Part shown: piece after piece, positions 1 through 10,948 of the stretch
Layout of the letters: each line of letters starts with the position of its first letter
How positions within the stretch are numbered: the first letter of the stretch is position 1
From: Bombyx mori
Taxonomy: Eukaryota; Arthropoda; Insecta; Lepidoptera; Bombycidae
NCBI RefSeq assembly: GCF_030269925.1
Contig: NC_085117.1
Location: 8,370,731-8,434,730, forward strand
DNA length: 64,000 nt
Reading direction: 5' to 3'
Notes under the pieces: generated by a model
The model's database searches: none
What the model saw: the letters and a program-made list of their open reading frames with translations, nothing else
What the model was told of the DNA's origin: nothing
Made by a program: the position numbers and the translations under genes

Positions 1-100
1 ACTAGGCAGACGAGCATACGGCCTATCTAATAGTGAGTGGTTACTGTCGCCCATAGATTATAGCAATGCCAAGGGTAGAACCAAGCCGCTAATTACCACC
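1..100 (-). mobile_element. LINE 3' end (family P), cut by window edge
   Basis: Reverse complement of the 3' tail seen intact at 24130-24240, with the GGTAGGCAGCGGCTTGG-type block and the CTCGTCTGCCTA end. It is diverged and cut off by the start of the window. Family P is the LINE whose reverse-transcriptase C-terminus is seen at 9765 and 23905. Confidence 0.7.
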
Positions 101-115
101 GAGTAATCTATTTTT

Positions 116-332
116 GGAACGAAGTTCCTTACGGCAGGCTTGGAGGAGATAGGGATTTTGCTGCGCGACCGAACTGAAAAAAATGTGATAGTAAAAACGG
201 TAAGAAAAAGTCCGTGGAATAAGGCCTTGTTTTCCGCATAGCTATATTTCACCGCGCGATTTTTTTCTCGTAATTCTTTTTTTTTATATATGGAACTTCG
301 TTCCTATCCGGTGTCACACGACACCACACATC
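116..332 (+). mobile_element. MITE-like element, family B
   Basis: It is bounded by GGAACGAAGTTCC at 116-128 and its reverse complement at 292-304. A hairpin (GGTGTC...GACACC, 310-325), ACACAT and a T-run follow. There is no coding capacity. The T-run coincides with the poly(A) tail, read on the other strand, of the adjacent LINE 3' end. A longer copy lies at 25061-25688. Confidence 0.7.
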
Positions 333-668
333 TTTTTTTCCTACCTATGCTGATAGCCTTGACAGGCTATATTAGCTTCGCCCTAACGTGTAGATAAGCT
401 CACGGGGCTCAAACCGGAGTGTTGCTAACATTGGCCCTAGTAAGAGCAGTGCGTCGCAGAATCTACCACCGGATCGGAAACGCGACCCACTGAGAAGATT
501 CGGCGAGAAACTCAGTGGGCTGTGTCTGTGGGTTAATTCGCTCGTCGAGCCCTTCGTCATGAGCGACGGGTTCAACGAGGACGGTGAACGGTGCTTGTGG
601 TACCTAAAAGCACCGTTAATGGATCTGGAGGATCTGTAATGACGTGCTTTGGGCGACGTCGATTATTT
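333..668 (-). mobile_element. Jockey-like LINE 3' UTR (family J)
   Basis: Reverse complement of the 3' UTR that follows the reverse-transcriptase C-terminus at 24244-24733, which is how the repeat is assigned to a LINE. It is 5'-truncated, ends in a poly(A) run (T-run on +) and keeps the perfect CCCACTGAG / CTCAGTGGG hairpin near 487-520. Confidence 0.75.
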
Positions 669-985
669 ACCATTCAGTTTACAGGATCGGGTATGTAGCG
701 AGCAATCCAAAACAACGCGTCTCAAAGGAAGTCGCGTTGGGGGAAGATCGCGCATTAAGGTTTTGCGTTCCAAAAGGATCAAAAAGGACAACAAAGTCCG
801 GTGAACAAGTTAGTTGAGTACACCTAATCTTTTGTTTGTCATGAGCGTTCGCATTGCACATTCGCAATTAAACTTTAACATCGTTACATTCAAGACGTTT
901 CGTTATATTATTAATATTGAAGAGTGAAAAAATATCCCTTTTTTTCCCCTATCAAAGTGTTTGACAGCTGTCAGTGAATTCGAAC
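669..985. other. Sequence upstream of lipase 1
   Basis: AT-rich, with no repeat I recognise. It should hold the lipase 1 promoter and 5' UTR. A T-rich tract followed by CAAAG just upstream of the ATG could also be a 3' splice site, so a further non-coding exon upstream is possible. No clear TATA box was seen. Confidence 0.4.
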
Positions 986-1097
986 ATGGCAAGGGGATTT
1001 TGCTTGATTATGTACTTTTCGGTGGTGGTACAGTCTATTACGCCGTTTTACAGTTCGAAGTCATTAGAAGGATATCCTGCCGGCTATTTGAGTGACT
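986..1097 (+). CDS. Lipase 1 exon 1 (signal peptide)
   Basis: Codes for 37 codons plus one base. It starts with ATG and a hydrophobic stretch (LIMYFSVVV) and ends in GYLSD plus T, followed by GTAAGT. Joined to exon 2 it reads LSD-C-PG, exactly as in lipase 2 (YLSD-C-PG). That match in sequence and phase is why I accept this short exon 6 kb upstream of the rest. Confidence 0.8.
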
Positions 1098-4000
1098 GTA
1101 AGTAGGTCTTAGACTATTATATTTAAATTAATGCTATATGATGACCAGTTTTTTTTATAACGCCATCTTGTTGTGTCTTTAAAGCGGTTTGTTGCCCTCA
1201 ATTAAGAAAAATATTATTATTCGCCAATAGATGTCGGGAAGAGTTGATTATTGAAAACGAATAAAACGATATTTTCTGAAAATAAATCGTAGCTAGATCG
1301 ATTTATCGCCTCCGAAATCTCCTGCGTACTAAATTTTATGAAAATCGTTGAGACGTTTCCGAGATTCGGATTGTATATATACAAGAATTGCTCGTTTAAA
1401 GGTATAAGATTCCTGAGGGATACAGACCGCACAACATTTAGAAACAATTTCTTAATAAAAAAAAATCCTTATCTATTCGCTTGTTGTCTAAAAGGATATT
1501 TCAGCTATATGTTGGGTGGGTGAGCTTAAGAGAATTTATTTTGCTAACCCTAGCCATAGCAAGAGCAGTGCTTCGCAGAATCTACCGCCTGATCGAAATC
1601 GCGACCCACTAAGAATATTCGGTGAAAAACTTTTTAATCATTAATACAGTTTTAAATAGTTATATGGGCCTTACGTATCTGTTGTTTATTCGACTCGCTT
1701 CATTTTTACTTCTGTCCCATTGCGTTGTTTTTTTTCAATTCATTTTCCTTATGACATATTCACTTTTCAAGGAACGCTAATGAACCATTAAATTTATACC
1801 TTGTAAGCAAACTGAGTCGTCATTTTTTATAATTGCATACTATTTATTTTTAATAACTATTAGCCTTAATTCGCAGTCGTTTTAAGACGTTTTAAGTTAA
1901 GTACTTTTAAAATTCCGAGCGTCGCAATTCAAGTGCTCTTGTAACACTTAACTCTATCTTCATGTCACTTTCTTACTTAGCTCCCTACCTCCAGTACTTT
2001 CATATCACTGATAATCCCCGGTCGCCGCCGACCCATTTAGCCTTATTCGCCGAAGACACGACCGCTTACTACTCGAGAAGAAACCAGTCCCTAATCGCGA
2101 GGAAACTTCAGAGCGCAGCCGTAACTCTCGGACAGTGGTGCCGAAAATGCCGCATTGACATCAACCCAGCAAAAAGCACAGCGGTCGTCTTTTAAAGGTG
2201 GAACTCAATCCTTATCTCTTCCCGCATTAGACATAGAAACCTCACTCCCTCGATCATCCTCTTCGGCCAATCAATACCCTGGGCCAGGAAGGTCAAGTAC
2301 CTGAGAGTCATCTTGGATGCATCGATGACATTCCAACCGCATATAAAATCTGTTCGCGACCGCGCCGCGTTTATTCTCGGCAAACTTTATCCTATGATTT
2401 GTAAAATGTCCCTTCGGAATAAGTTGACACTTTACAAAACTTGCATACGACCCATCAAGACCTACGCGAGTGTGGTGTCCGCACACGCGGCCCGTACACA
2501 TGTAGACCCTCCAAACCATCCAATCACGTTTTTGCATGTTAGCCGTCGGAGCTCCGTGGTTCGTGAGGAACGTTGACTTACACGACGACCTGGGCTTGCC
2601 TGTAAACAAATGAAGTCAGCGTCGGAACGGTAGGTACTTCGATAAGGATATGCGTCATGATAATCGTCTTATCGTTGCCGCCGCTGACTACTCCCCGAAT
2701 TCTGATCACGCAGGAGCCAGTCACCGTCGACGCCCTAGACACGCCCTTACGGATCCATTAACGGCCGTCTGGTGTAGTGGTAAGTGACATGGTCACTACA
2801 CAAGGGGGTCGCGGGTTCGAATCCCGCCAAGGGAAGATATTTGTATGATTAATATAAATGTCTTTTCCAGGGTTATGTATGTCTATTAAATATATGTATG
2901 TGTATAATAAAAATCTTACATTTATTTCCGTTATATGGTACCTGTAACACAAGTTCTTTACGAACTTATCACGGGACCTATTAACGTGGCGTGATTGTTA
3001 GTAAATATTTATTTATTTATTATTTATTATCAGATCCAATAACTCTTGCATTAGACACCTTCAGCTCTAATTAAGATCCGATCCGACTCCGGTAAACGTA
3101 CTCGTTGAACTTGGCAAAGAGTTCGACGTGCAACCTAATCCATACATCAGCCCCCTGAGTTTCTCGCCGGATCTTCTCAGTGAATCGCAAATCCGATCTG
3201 ATAGTAGATTCATTCGCGAAACAGCTGCTCTTTAGTTGTTAGGTCTCCTTTGGAGGCGCTGGGTTAGCTGTTAGCAAATGTCACCACCCCTGGCTGAGCT
3301 CTGCTCGCCAACCTGTCCTGGTGAAATTGAAAGGCCTTTGGGCCACTAGTAATCCTTCCTTCATAATAAAAAAACCCGATAATAATTAATTAATTTAATT
3401 AAACTTTTTTTTTGTATTATAAATAGTTGAAAATGTGGAAAAGCTACCGAAATTATCTCCTTTGTCGTATCACTCTTGTCAAGTCTGGTCAGAGCGGTCG
3501 TGATCGTGATTGAGTATCATTGCTGTGAGCAGATGTTAAGCGCCTTACGGGCAATCGCCACTTCTTCCGATTTGTGGTGAGTCTTGTATTAACCCAAATT
3601 ATAGCCAACCAAAAAAAGCATTAAAAGGAACTAAACTATTATCGTAGCTATGGATAAGTCGCAGAGGTGACATAAAACGATTTAATCCCGCGTTAGTACT
3701 TTCAATTTATAAAGACAGACTTTTAGAATACTTAAAAAAAATTACAATTAAGATATTTGATGAGATAAATTTACAATTAAGATATTTGTTATTCGTTGAT
3801 ATTTGAATAATTTGCTAAGAACCGACGGACTTTAAAAAAAAATTATATGTATATTCATACTAACTTTAACCTTGTTCATTTTACCATAAATTTTTTGTCG
3901 ATCTGTCAATACAACGTACTATAATTCATTCGTTTGATCGTTTGATTGCTTTACTCAATTATATTGTAAATCCTTAAATAAAGCGATAAAAAAAAATCCA

Positions 4001-7000
4001 TACCATTTTTTTTAAATTCATGCAAGTTTTATTTTTTTATGATTTATTGCTTAGATGGTATTATGAGCTCACAGTATACCTGGTGTTAAGTGGTTACTGG
4101 AGCCCATAGACATCTACAACGTAAATGCGCCACCCGTCTTGAGATATAAGTTCTAAGGTCTCAGTATAGTTACGACGGCTGCCCCACCCTACAAACCGAA
4201 ACGCATTACTACTTCACAGCAGAAATAGGCGGGGTAGTGGTACTTACCCGTGCGGACTCACAAGAGGTCCTACCACCGTAAACCATTGTTCAACAGGCGA
4301 GAGTGAGATCCAAGACACCTCAGAGACTTCAATTTCACATACATCCTGCACCTCTGTGACTAGGGTGATCGCCCGTGAATTCACAGCGTGAACGCCGTAA
4401 GCCCAATGAATATCAGATCGAAGTCTCAACTGCTTCATATAGCTTCTATCCCACCTGTAGGCACACCCTAGCCGAGATTCGCCACGGAATGCCAATTTCG
4501 GGGTTGAAATAGTCAGGGCGGTGTTGTGAATAGTTTCGCAGTCCCCTGGTATAACGGTAGGCAGCGCTTTGGCTCTGCCCCTGGCATTTCTGAAGTCCAC
4601 GGGCGTCGGTAACCGCTCACCATCAGGTGGGCCGCATGTTCGTCTCCCTACAAACGCAATAAATAAAAAAAATTAGGGGACACGCGGAAAATTACCGGAA
4701 TTACACTTAGTTGCTTCATACGACACCGATGGGAAGAGATGGCGTGGCCTTGCTCTAGGCCAGAGGCACTCAATCTTAAACACATTGGAGAGTAATTTGT
4801 ATTTTTTTCATTTAAAAAAATAATCCATAATCATCTTAATTACTGTAACCCTTTAACAATATTTATTGAGAGGTAATTTCCTCAAGCCTGGGCCTCCGTG
4901 ACGTCAGTACGATAATAGACGTTTGAATCTACCACTATCTGTGTATATTTTTGAGTCGTATTAAAAAAAAAAGAAACACAAAAAATCATCAATTAAAAAT
5001 ATGTACGTCGCACTATCGATCTCAATAAAATAAATAATCCATCTTGTAACGGAATCTTTGAACATGATTTTGACCCCCTTCCAAACGTCAGATTAACTCG
5101 AAATTTGGTATATAATAAGCTTTTTTTACAATAAAATAATTTTTTCTTACACTATTTTTAATTATTTTTTTTTTAATTAGGCACCCCTTTCAGTTATAAT
5201 GAAATTTTTAATCTTTCAATATCTATCGCATGAAATATTGACGCATTCCTCAAGATTTCCAATTACCATATACCAATACCAAGTGAAACCATAGACTTGC
5301 TTTGCGGGCGGCGCGAATACGTAAGATATGCAACTCCAAAAATCCCCACAAGAGCTCAGTCTATTTAACCGGTATTTACTGGTTTCACAAATAAAATTTA
5401 TATATGAGTACAATTATAAGGAATCATTTAGTCGTAGCTGACGTATCGAACTGATAGTCCATCAGTCATCGAGCTGCTTATAAGCCTATAGTCTCTAGTT
5501 CTATTTATTTATATTTTAATCGGTCGACATCGCTGAAGGCCTCACAGTGTACCCTGTAATCGTATCGTTATCTATATTAAAAAATCAACAATGATATTTA
5601 TGTATCGATAATGCTTACTTCACGAATTTGTCATTAAGCAAATATACAGCATATTTACGCGTCCGCCTCAAATCAGTCATACATTCCGGAATGTTTTTAT
5701 TGTTTAGATTGGTGGACGAGCTCACAGCCCACCTAGTGTTAAGTGGTTACTGGAGCCCATAGACATCCACAACGTAAATGCGCCACCCACCTTGAGATAT
5801 AATGCGGCAATTCTTTGGAATGCGCTATGATCTTTTACTGTATATCTACTATCGACACAATATGTTAGTAAGCAGTAGTAAAAATTAATGGCGTTACGCC
5901 AAGGTTTTTACACATAAGATCTGTTACAATGAAAACGCAATACAATTCTATAAAAACGTTAACATTAATTGTTTTTTACAAAAATACACGACTTAGTTTT
6001 TACACAATTAACCGTTTTGTTTTACTACAACATAATATTTTATAGAAACAAATGGAATTACTGCGAAACAATTCATAAAATGTAGCTTAATATTCACAAT
6101 AAATATTTTAGTGATTTTTACAGGACTCTGACATTAATTTATTTTTAACTTTTTATTTATTTATTTTTTATTACTTAGATTGGTGGACGAGCTCACAGCC
6201 CACCTAGTGTTAAGTGGTTACTGGAGCCCATAGACATCCACAACGTAAATGCGCCACCCACCTTGAGATATAAGTTCTAAGGTCTCAAGTATAGTTACAA
6301 CGACTGCCCCACCCTTCAAACCGAAACGCGTTACTGCTTCACGGCAGAAATAGGCAGGGTGGTGGTACCCACCCGCGCGGGCTCACAAGAGGTCCTACCA
6401 CCAGTAATTACGCAAATTATAATTGTGCGGGTTTCATTTTTATTACACGATGTTATTCCTTCACCGTGGAAGTCAATTGTGAACATTTGTTGAGTACGTA
6501 TTTCATTAGAAAAATTGGTACCCGCCTGAGATTCGATCACCGGTGCATCGCTCAACACGAATGCACCGGACGTCTTATCCGTTAGGCCACGACGACTTCA
6601 AACTAATATAAGCTAACATTATTATTATCCAGCCTAATAAATAATAGATAACGCCAACAAAATGATTTGCAAAACAATTACAATACTTAATCAAATTAGG
6701 TATTAATGTTAATTATAGCATAATTTATTATTAATATTTGATTATTTTGACAGTAATTTATGTTTTTAAACAGTAATATAAACATTAACATAATATTCTG
6801 AACATTTTCACATCAAAACAGTGTCTATTAAATATTAACTATGGTAGAATAACAGTTTCATATTGCTAGTAATAAATAAATAATAACATAGAATAAACTA
6901 AGCTATATATCATGTTAATTATTGCCAATAGTTGCGTTTGCACCCATATATACATATATATAAAATAATATGCACATATAATTATATAACCAAAATAAAA

Positions 7001-8837
7001 CGTGCAAATAAAATTTATCCTGCCAATTAGACGTCTTCCGAATAAAAATGCAAGTCTAAACTAATCGCTTCCTTTTCGTCCCAGGTCCTGGAGGCGACAG
7101 GGAAGCAGTGATCACGAAGAACAGCCTCAAATACCTGACGATGACCGTCGTTGGGAACGGAAACTTTTTGACGGCAAAACGATCTACCTACACTTATTAT
7201 CAAATGAAGCAATTAGCCAAAGACCCGAACATGGATTTCAGTAAGCGAACAGCTGTATACGTCGGAGGGTATATGGACAGTCCGAGTTATCCAGTTGCAA
7301 GTCTATTGGCCCCACAGTATCGACGCCAAGGATATAATGTTCTGCTGTTGGACACAAATAAGTTTACGGTCATGGAGTATCCTTTGTGAGTTCACTTCGA
7401 TTATTTTCACGTATCAAGTACTAAGGATAAAAGGCGATTGCATGCAGCAGAGATGCGAATGTTGCGATGGATGTGTGGAGTAACGAGAATGGATAGAATA
7501 CGGAATGAATACGTTAGAGGAAGTCTGAAAGTGGCATCTGTGACAGAGAAGCGCGCTTTGGGATGGTGTGGACATGTGATGAGACGAAATGAAAATGAGG
7601 TTGGTAAGAGAGTGTTAACTATGAATGTGGAAGGATATAGAGGAGGAGGTAGACCTAAGAAGAAATGGATAGATTGCGTGAAAGACGATATGTGTAAGAG
7701 GGGAGTGAGCGAAGAAATGGTATATGATAGAGGAGTATGGAAGGAGGAAGCATATTGCGCCAACCCCAGTTTACTGGGAGAAGGACAGGAAAATGATGAT
7801 GATGATCAAGTACTAGTGATCAAGACTGCTTACTAGTCGTATACCGCGGCTTTTTTGTTTTAAATTCGTATTTAATATTATTGTAGCTAGTATTAACTAT
7901 TGTTTAACCATTTTAGTGTAGTAACAAATAACCCGTTTATTATAAACCCCTAAATTATATTAGTATATGAATTTCGATAACGATTTAACAACAATTAGGC
8001 CATTAGCTTGTTTACTGGCCTAATAAGAAACCTTTAAAAATGGAAGAAAAAAAGAACAGTTAAATATCTGTTGTGTTTTATTAGGCTCATACAACAAAAT
8101 AAAAAATAAAAACTCATAAATTTGCCTTTTAAATATTTTGCGTCTGTTCTTCTTGCAGGGCTGTCCGCTACATAAGAACCGCTGCCCGACACACAGCAGA
8201 GATGCTAGTCGACCTAATAAAGCACGGTCTGGATCCAAAAAAACTAGACCTGATTGGCCTTAGTTTGGGCGCGCACACAGCCAGCTTCATCGCGAAACGC
8301 TTCAAGGAACTAACCGGTGATACCATATCGAGACTCACCGGGTTAGATCCAGCAGGACCGTGCTTCAGGAATTTGGGCCCCGATCAGCGACTGGACTCGT
8401 CTGATGCGGACTTCGTGGACGTCGTCGATACGAATATAGACGAGTTTGGTATGGCGGCTCCGATTGGCCACGTAAATTTCTACGTTAACGGAGGCGAGTA
8501 CCAACCTGGCGATATTCTTTGGATGCCGTGCAACGCCTTCTGCAGTCATCTAAGGTCTTACACTGTTTGGTTGGCGGCACTGCAGTATCCGACCTCGTTT
8601 ATAGCAATACAGTGCGATTCTGTGCAAGAGGCGAGAAATAAAAATTGCTACGATAGAATACCTTTGGTCACGAACGTTGTCGGTTTGGGTACGGACAAGA
8701 GTAAAACTGGTGTATTTTACTTAGCAACGCACAATAATTATCCGTATTATTTAGGAGAAAAGGGACTGAAGAAGGAATACGAATATTTCCAGTCTCATAT
8801 GGAAGAAATTACCAATAATGATAGTATGAAAATCTGA
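986..8837 (+). CDS. Lipase 1: secreted pancreatic-lipase/PLA1-family protein (3 exons)
   Basis: Gene model: join 986-1097, 7085-7385, 8159-8837, giving 363 aa. It is a neutral-lipase/phospholipase-A1-type alpha/beta hydrolase, expected to be secreted and to hydrolyse acylglycerols or phospholipids. Residues 1 to about 20 form a hydrophobic signal peptide. The nucleophile elbow is G171-L-S173-L-G, the acid is D201 in the TGLDPAG motif, and the base is H268 in CSHLRS. The lid between D201 and H268 is short and there is no C-terminal PLAT domain, as in insect lipases. The loop that is usually HG(F/Y/W) reads GGYMD (98-102), so its usual His is missing. Every intron is GT-AG and all junctions keep frame. 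Intron 1 (5,987 bp) is full of transposon debris. The paralogue at 14471-11718 is convergent, with the same exon phases. Enzyme class is solid; substrate and tissue are not visible. Confidence 0.9.
1466..1633 (-). mobile_element. LINE family J 3' UTR fragment
   Basis: Diverged copy of the family J 3' UTR (CTATTCGCT..., AGCAAGAGCAGTGCTTCGC, ACCCACTAAGAAT) inside lipase 1 intron 1. It is truncated at the hairpin. Confidence 0.6.
1995..2761 (+). mobile_element. Jockey-like LINE reverse-transcriptase fragment (family J), broken
   Basis: Translation in shifting frames gives reverse-transcriptase catalytic-region peptides (LALFAEDT, GQWCRKCRIDINPAKSTAVVF, PWARKVKYLRVILDASMTFQPHIKSVRDRAAF, SLRNKLTLYKTCIRP), then the C-terminal YSPNSDHAGASHRRRP. 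The usual FADD box reads FAED, and there is a stop at 2193 plus several frameshifts, so the copy is dead. It lies sense-oriented in lipase 1 intron 1. Confidence 0.8.
2763..3030 (+). mobile_element. tRNA-derived SINE, second family
   Basis: A tRNA-like head has an A box (TGGTGTAGTGGT) and a B box (GGTTCGAATCC) in the right order and spacing for an internal Pol III promoter. A body of about 200 bp follows, ending in ATTTATTTATTTATT. It lies directly downstream of the truncated LINE at 2761. It is not Bm1-like and I do not name it. Confidence 0.65.
3031..3374 (+). mobile_element. LINE family K 3' end
   Basis: Matches the reverse complement of 16110-16528. It carries the GAGTTTCTCGCCGGATCTTCTCAGTG core shared with family J, then CTGTCCTGGTGAAATTGAAAGGCC and an A-run at about 3368. 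Degenerate copy. Confidence 0.65.
3461..3580 (-). mobile_element. LINE C-terminal fragment (RTE-like)
   Basis: Its reverse complement resembles the tail at 59160-59400 (TCACTCTTGTCAAG..., GGTCGTGATCGTG). Short and diverged. Confidence 0.35.
3581..4041. other. AT-rich intron sequence
   Basis: Part of lipase 1 intron 1. AATTACAATTAAGATATTTG occurs twice (3750 and 3770 region). Nothing else recognised. Confidence 0.4.
4042..4278 (-). mobile_element. Bm1-like SINE, truncated
   Basis: 3' portion of the Bm1-like SINE in reverse orientation: TTATTGCTTAGATGG tail, AAGTGGTTACTGGAGCCCAT, ACCGAAACGCATTACT, CAAGAGGTCCTACCACC. The tRNA-like head is missing. Confidence 0.8.
4279..4678 (+). mobile_element. 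LINE 3'-end segment with family P tail
   Basis: It ends with the family P tail (GGCAGCGCTTTGGCTCTGCC, CTCACCATCAGGTGGGCC) and an A-run. The preceding 280 bp is a GC-richer block I cannot assign. An open frame on the opposite strand runs from here into the SINE and is therefore not a gene. Confidence 0.55.
5045..5165 (+). repeat. Low-copy AT-rich dispersed repeat
   Basis: TGTAACGGAATCTTTGAA...GATTTTGACCC recurs inverted at 21430-21470. GCTTTTTTTACAATAAAAT...CTTACACTATTTTTAATT recurs at 24938-24978. Likely debris of one older element. Confidence 0.45.
5166..5693. other. AT-rich intron sequence
   Basis: Lipase 1 intron 1. No repeat or coding exon recognised. Confidence 0.4.
5694..5803 (-). mobile_element. 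Bm1-like SINE, 3' fragment
   Basis: About 110 bp of the SINE tail in reverse orientation, ending abruptly after CACCTTGAGATATAA. Confidence 0.75.
6171..6600 (-). mobile_element. Bm1-like SINE, full length
   Basis: About 430 bp in reverse orientation. On the - strand it starts TGAAGTCGTCGTGGCCTAAC (tRNA-like A-box region), has a B-box-like GTGATCGAATCTC and ends in the usual A-rich tail. It lies in lipase 1 intron 1, antisense to the gene. Confidence 0.85.
6601..7084. other. AT-rich end of lipase 1 intron 1
   Basis: Very AT-rich with short TATA runs, then a pyrimidine-rich acceptor (CTTCCTTTTCGTCCCAG) at 7084. Confidence 0.5.
7085..7385 (+). CDS. Lipase 1 exon 2
   Basis: Preceded by a pyrimidine-rich acceptor ending CCCAG and followed by GTGAGT. 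It codes for residues 38-138, the N-terminal strands of the hydrolase fold including the oxyanion-loop region GGYMDSP and the strand YNVLLLD. Exon length (301 bp) and phase match lipase 2 exon 2 (298 bp). Confidence 0.88.
7425..7815 (+). mobile_element. RTE-type LINE C-terminal fragment
   Basis: An open frame gives the C-terminus typical of RTE-clade reverse transcriptases in moths: MRMLRWMCGVTRMDRIRN, ALGWCGHVMRRNENEVGKR, VEGYRGGGRPKKKWIDCV. It ends in a GATGATGATGAT run. It is 5'-truncated and sense-oriented in lipase 1 intron 2. Confidence 0.8.
8159..8837 (+). CDS. Lipase 1 exon 3 (catalytic core)
   Basis: Acceptor TTCTTCTTGCAG. It codes for residues 138-363 with the whole triad S173, D201 and H268, and ends at TGA. 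The reading frame is open upstream of the first internal ATG (8202), so 8202 is not the real start. Confidence 0.93.
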
Positions 8838-9764
8838 TTAGTCACGTAGCGGCCTGTTTTTTGTTATTATCATTGTCAATGTTTCTAAAATGTACTTGTG
8901 GTCTCATTATAAAATATGCTGAAGCTTAATTTTAAAACGATCTCTAAAATACATATTTAACGTATTATAATACAGTGTGATTCCTTATAATGTGCACATA
9001 TCGAAAGGAGGGAACCTATGCTTGATTTTATCGAGGGAATAATATTTAAAAAATGCTAAATATATTTTTAAAATTTTTTAAGTTTTTTTTTTTGTTCTCT
9101 AGTGACTCCCGTGTAAACAAAACGGTGTAACTTTTGAACTAAATGATCTATCGTGGTTAAACAAATTCCTTAATGTTTGGAAGTATTTAGGCGTCCTCAT
9201 AAAATGAAAAAGTGGGAGAAAACCTCCCCTCAATTGAAAATAAACGGTTTTTTTTAGCATAAATCTGTTATTTTTTCATCAATTTTTACAACAATCCAAA
9301 AATTTCTAAAAAAAGACGCCCCCTTTACCTACTTTTATTTATTTTATTACTCAAATTTATTCTACATCGTATTAGCTACCCATTAGTAAAAAATTCATGT
9401 TTATAATTCAAACATACCATTTTCTCTTAAGTGTGCCATCTGCCCGCAATTTCCAGGAAGTTCACAGAAGGAAGTTCCAGGAAGGCTTTGCGATGACGGC
9501 GGTTTTGCGTCGCCCTGGGTCAGATATTATGTAAAAGCACGTTCATGAATTCTCCACTTCACATACAAGTTTTGGCTGTGTTTCCCTTCCGCATTTCTAG
9601 GATACTCATTTCCCCGCTACACTTCTTATTCATCGCCCTAGCATCCATATACCACCGTATAATATTAAGTGATCATGTCGTTAATATGAAGTTCGAAAAA
9701 CATACAAAACCTTCTGGAGTGTTGCTATTATAATGGTGACCTTGATGTTTCAATCTTCGATTAA
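8838..9764. other. Lipase 1 3' flank
   Basis: AT-rich. No AATAAA occurs close to the stop; the first good one is near 9238, about 400 bp downstream, and could be the polyadenylation signal. GGAAGTTC-type motifs near 9455-9480 resemble MITE ends but have no partner. Confidence 0.4.
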
Positions 9765-10060
9765 GATACACCGTCACACCGCCCGCCACCGGAGTAGAGT
9801 TCATCCATACTACCTAGAGCCACTGCGTTCATCCACAGTGTGTTTCCAGAGATCATTTTTGCCACGTATCATTCGGCTTTGGAATGAGCTCCCCTCCACG
9901 GCAATTCCCGAGCGTTATGACGTGTCCTTATTCAAACGAGGCTTGTACTTAACGGTAGGTAGGGGTTTGGCTCTACCCCTGGCATTGCTGAGGTCCATGA
10001 ACGACGGTAACCACTAACCGTCAGGTGGACTGTATACTCGTCTGCCTACATGGGCAATAA
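9765..10060 (+). mobile_element. LINE family P, reverse-transcriptase C-terminus plus 3' tail
   Basis: Translates to HRHTARHRSRVHPYYLEPLR...CFQRSFLPR, IRLWNELPS and RYDVSLFKRGLY. The NGRQRLG-type 3' tail and an A-run follow. It is 5'-truncated in the intergenic space between the lipases. MITE A copy 1 is inserted directly in the poly(A) tail. Confidence 0.78.
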
Positions 10061-10068
10061 AAAAAAAA

Positions 10069-10379
10069 ATGTGTGCGTGTACTAGTGTACACACGTAAGA
10101 AGTGAAACTTATTTATGGCCTTATTTTTCGAAAAATGATCTACATGCAACTTTCTAGAAATTGGTTAAATAAAGTTAAATTAGATAAAGTTTAAACAAAA
10201 GGATTTTATTATCATAGACATGAATACAAAAAAGTTAAATTAGATAAAGTTTAAACAAAAGGATTTTATTATCATAGACATGAATACAAAACAGATGGCG
10301 CGTAACGGAAAAATGTGACGCGTAACCGAAAAACGTGACGGTAAATTTTTTTCCAACGCCGATAAGGAAGTTTCACTTC
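10069..10379 (-). mobile_element. MITE-like element, family A, copy 1 (311 bp)
   Basis: Palindromic ends GAAGTGAAACTT (about 10097) and AAGTTTCACTTC (10367-10379), plus an outer hairpin (GTGTAC-TAGT-GTACAC, 10077-10092) and ATGTGTG next to an A-run. It contains a 60-bp unit (AGTTAAATTAGATAAAG...) duplicated in tandem. Nearly identical copies lie at 25326-25636 (inverted) and 50184-50494. No coding capacity. Confidence 0.82.
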
Positions 10380-10948
10380 AACATAACAAAAAAAAACACG
10401 TGTGGCACTTGGAGACTGCCGCGGTAAAGCATAGCATTTTTTATCAACTTATGCAATTATAAATCGACAATAATAATTGAATATTAAAACAACAATAAAT
10501 TAAGATCCGGCGAGAAACTCAGTGGGTTAACTTTCAATGAATCTGCTACATTGTGAGTATTCCATTTTGACCGCACACTCACTAGAGGGCGCTACATGGG
10601 ATAGAGACACGCCTTTGGATGCTAGTTCTAACTCTCATTCACCCAGAATCAACGGTTTAGCTAGTTTATTTTTAATGCCACTCCAATCACTGAATGAGTA
10701 ATAGGAGTAGTAATAAAATTCTTCGACTAAGCGATAGAAAATGGCACGCCCAACGCATTGTAATGTGATCTAATTTTCTCTTTAAACACTACACAAGCGC
10801 AACGTGTGAATGTGTTGAACGCGAGCTACATAGTAGGCGTAGTGAGGGGTGGAAGGTTTTTTTCGTTACGGAATTTCATGATTCTGCCCTCAAGCCGCGC
10901 TCAAGGCCCGCGATAAAATCTATGCAATGGCTTAAAATATATTTTTTT
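10380..10948. other. Intergenic sequence with LINE core remnant and CTCF-like site
   Basis: 10502-10530 holds AGATCCGGCGAGAAACTCAG, a remnant of the LINE J/K 3' UTR core. CACTAGAGGGCGCT at about 10579-10592 matches the CTCF core motif. Nothing else seen. Confidence 0.4.

Noticed and set aside
4244..4600. 118-codon - strand open frame
   Set aside because: It runs across the junction of a SINE and a LINE tail, both repeats, so it is not a gene.
7407..7763. 118-codon open frame on the - strand
   Set aside because: Antisense shadow of the RTE-type LINE fragment at 7425-7815.
8202..8837. A stand-alone 211-aa lipase starting at 8202
   Set aside because: The frame is open upstream to a proper acceptor at 8159 and joins exons 1 and 2 in phase; starting at 8202 would remove the signal peptide and the first half of the fold.
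10173..10292. CRISPR-like array (60-bp direct repeats)
   Set aside because: Only two adjacent units without spacers, within a eukaryotic MITE; CRISPR is not expected in an insect genome.
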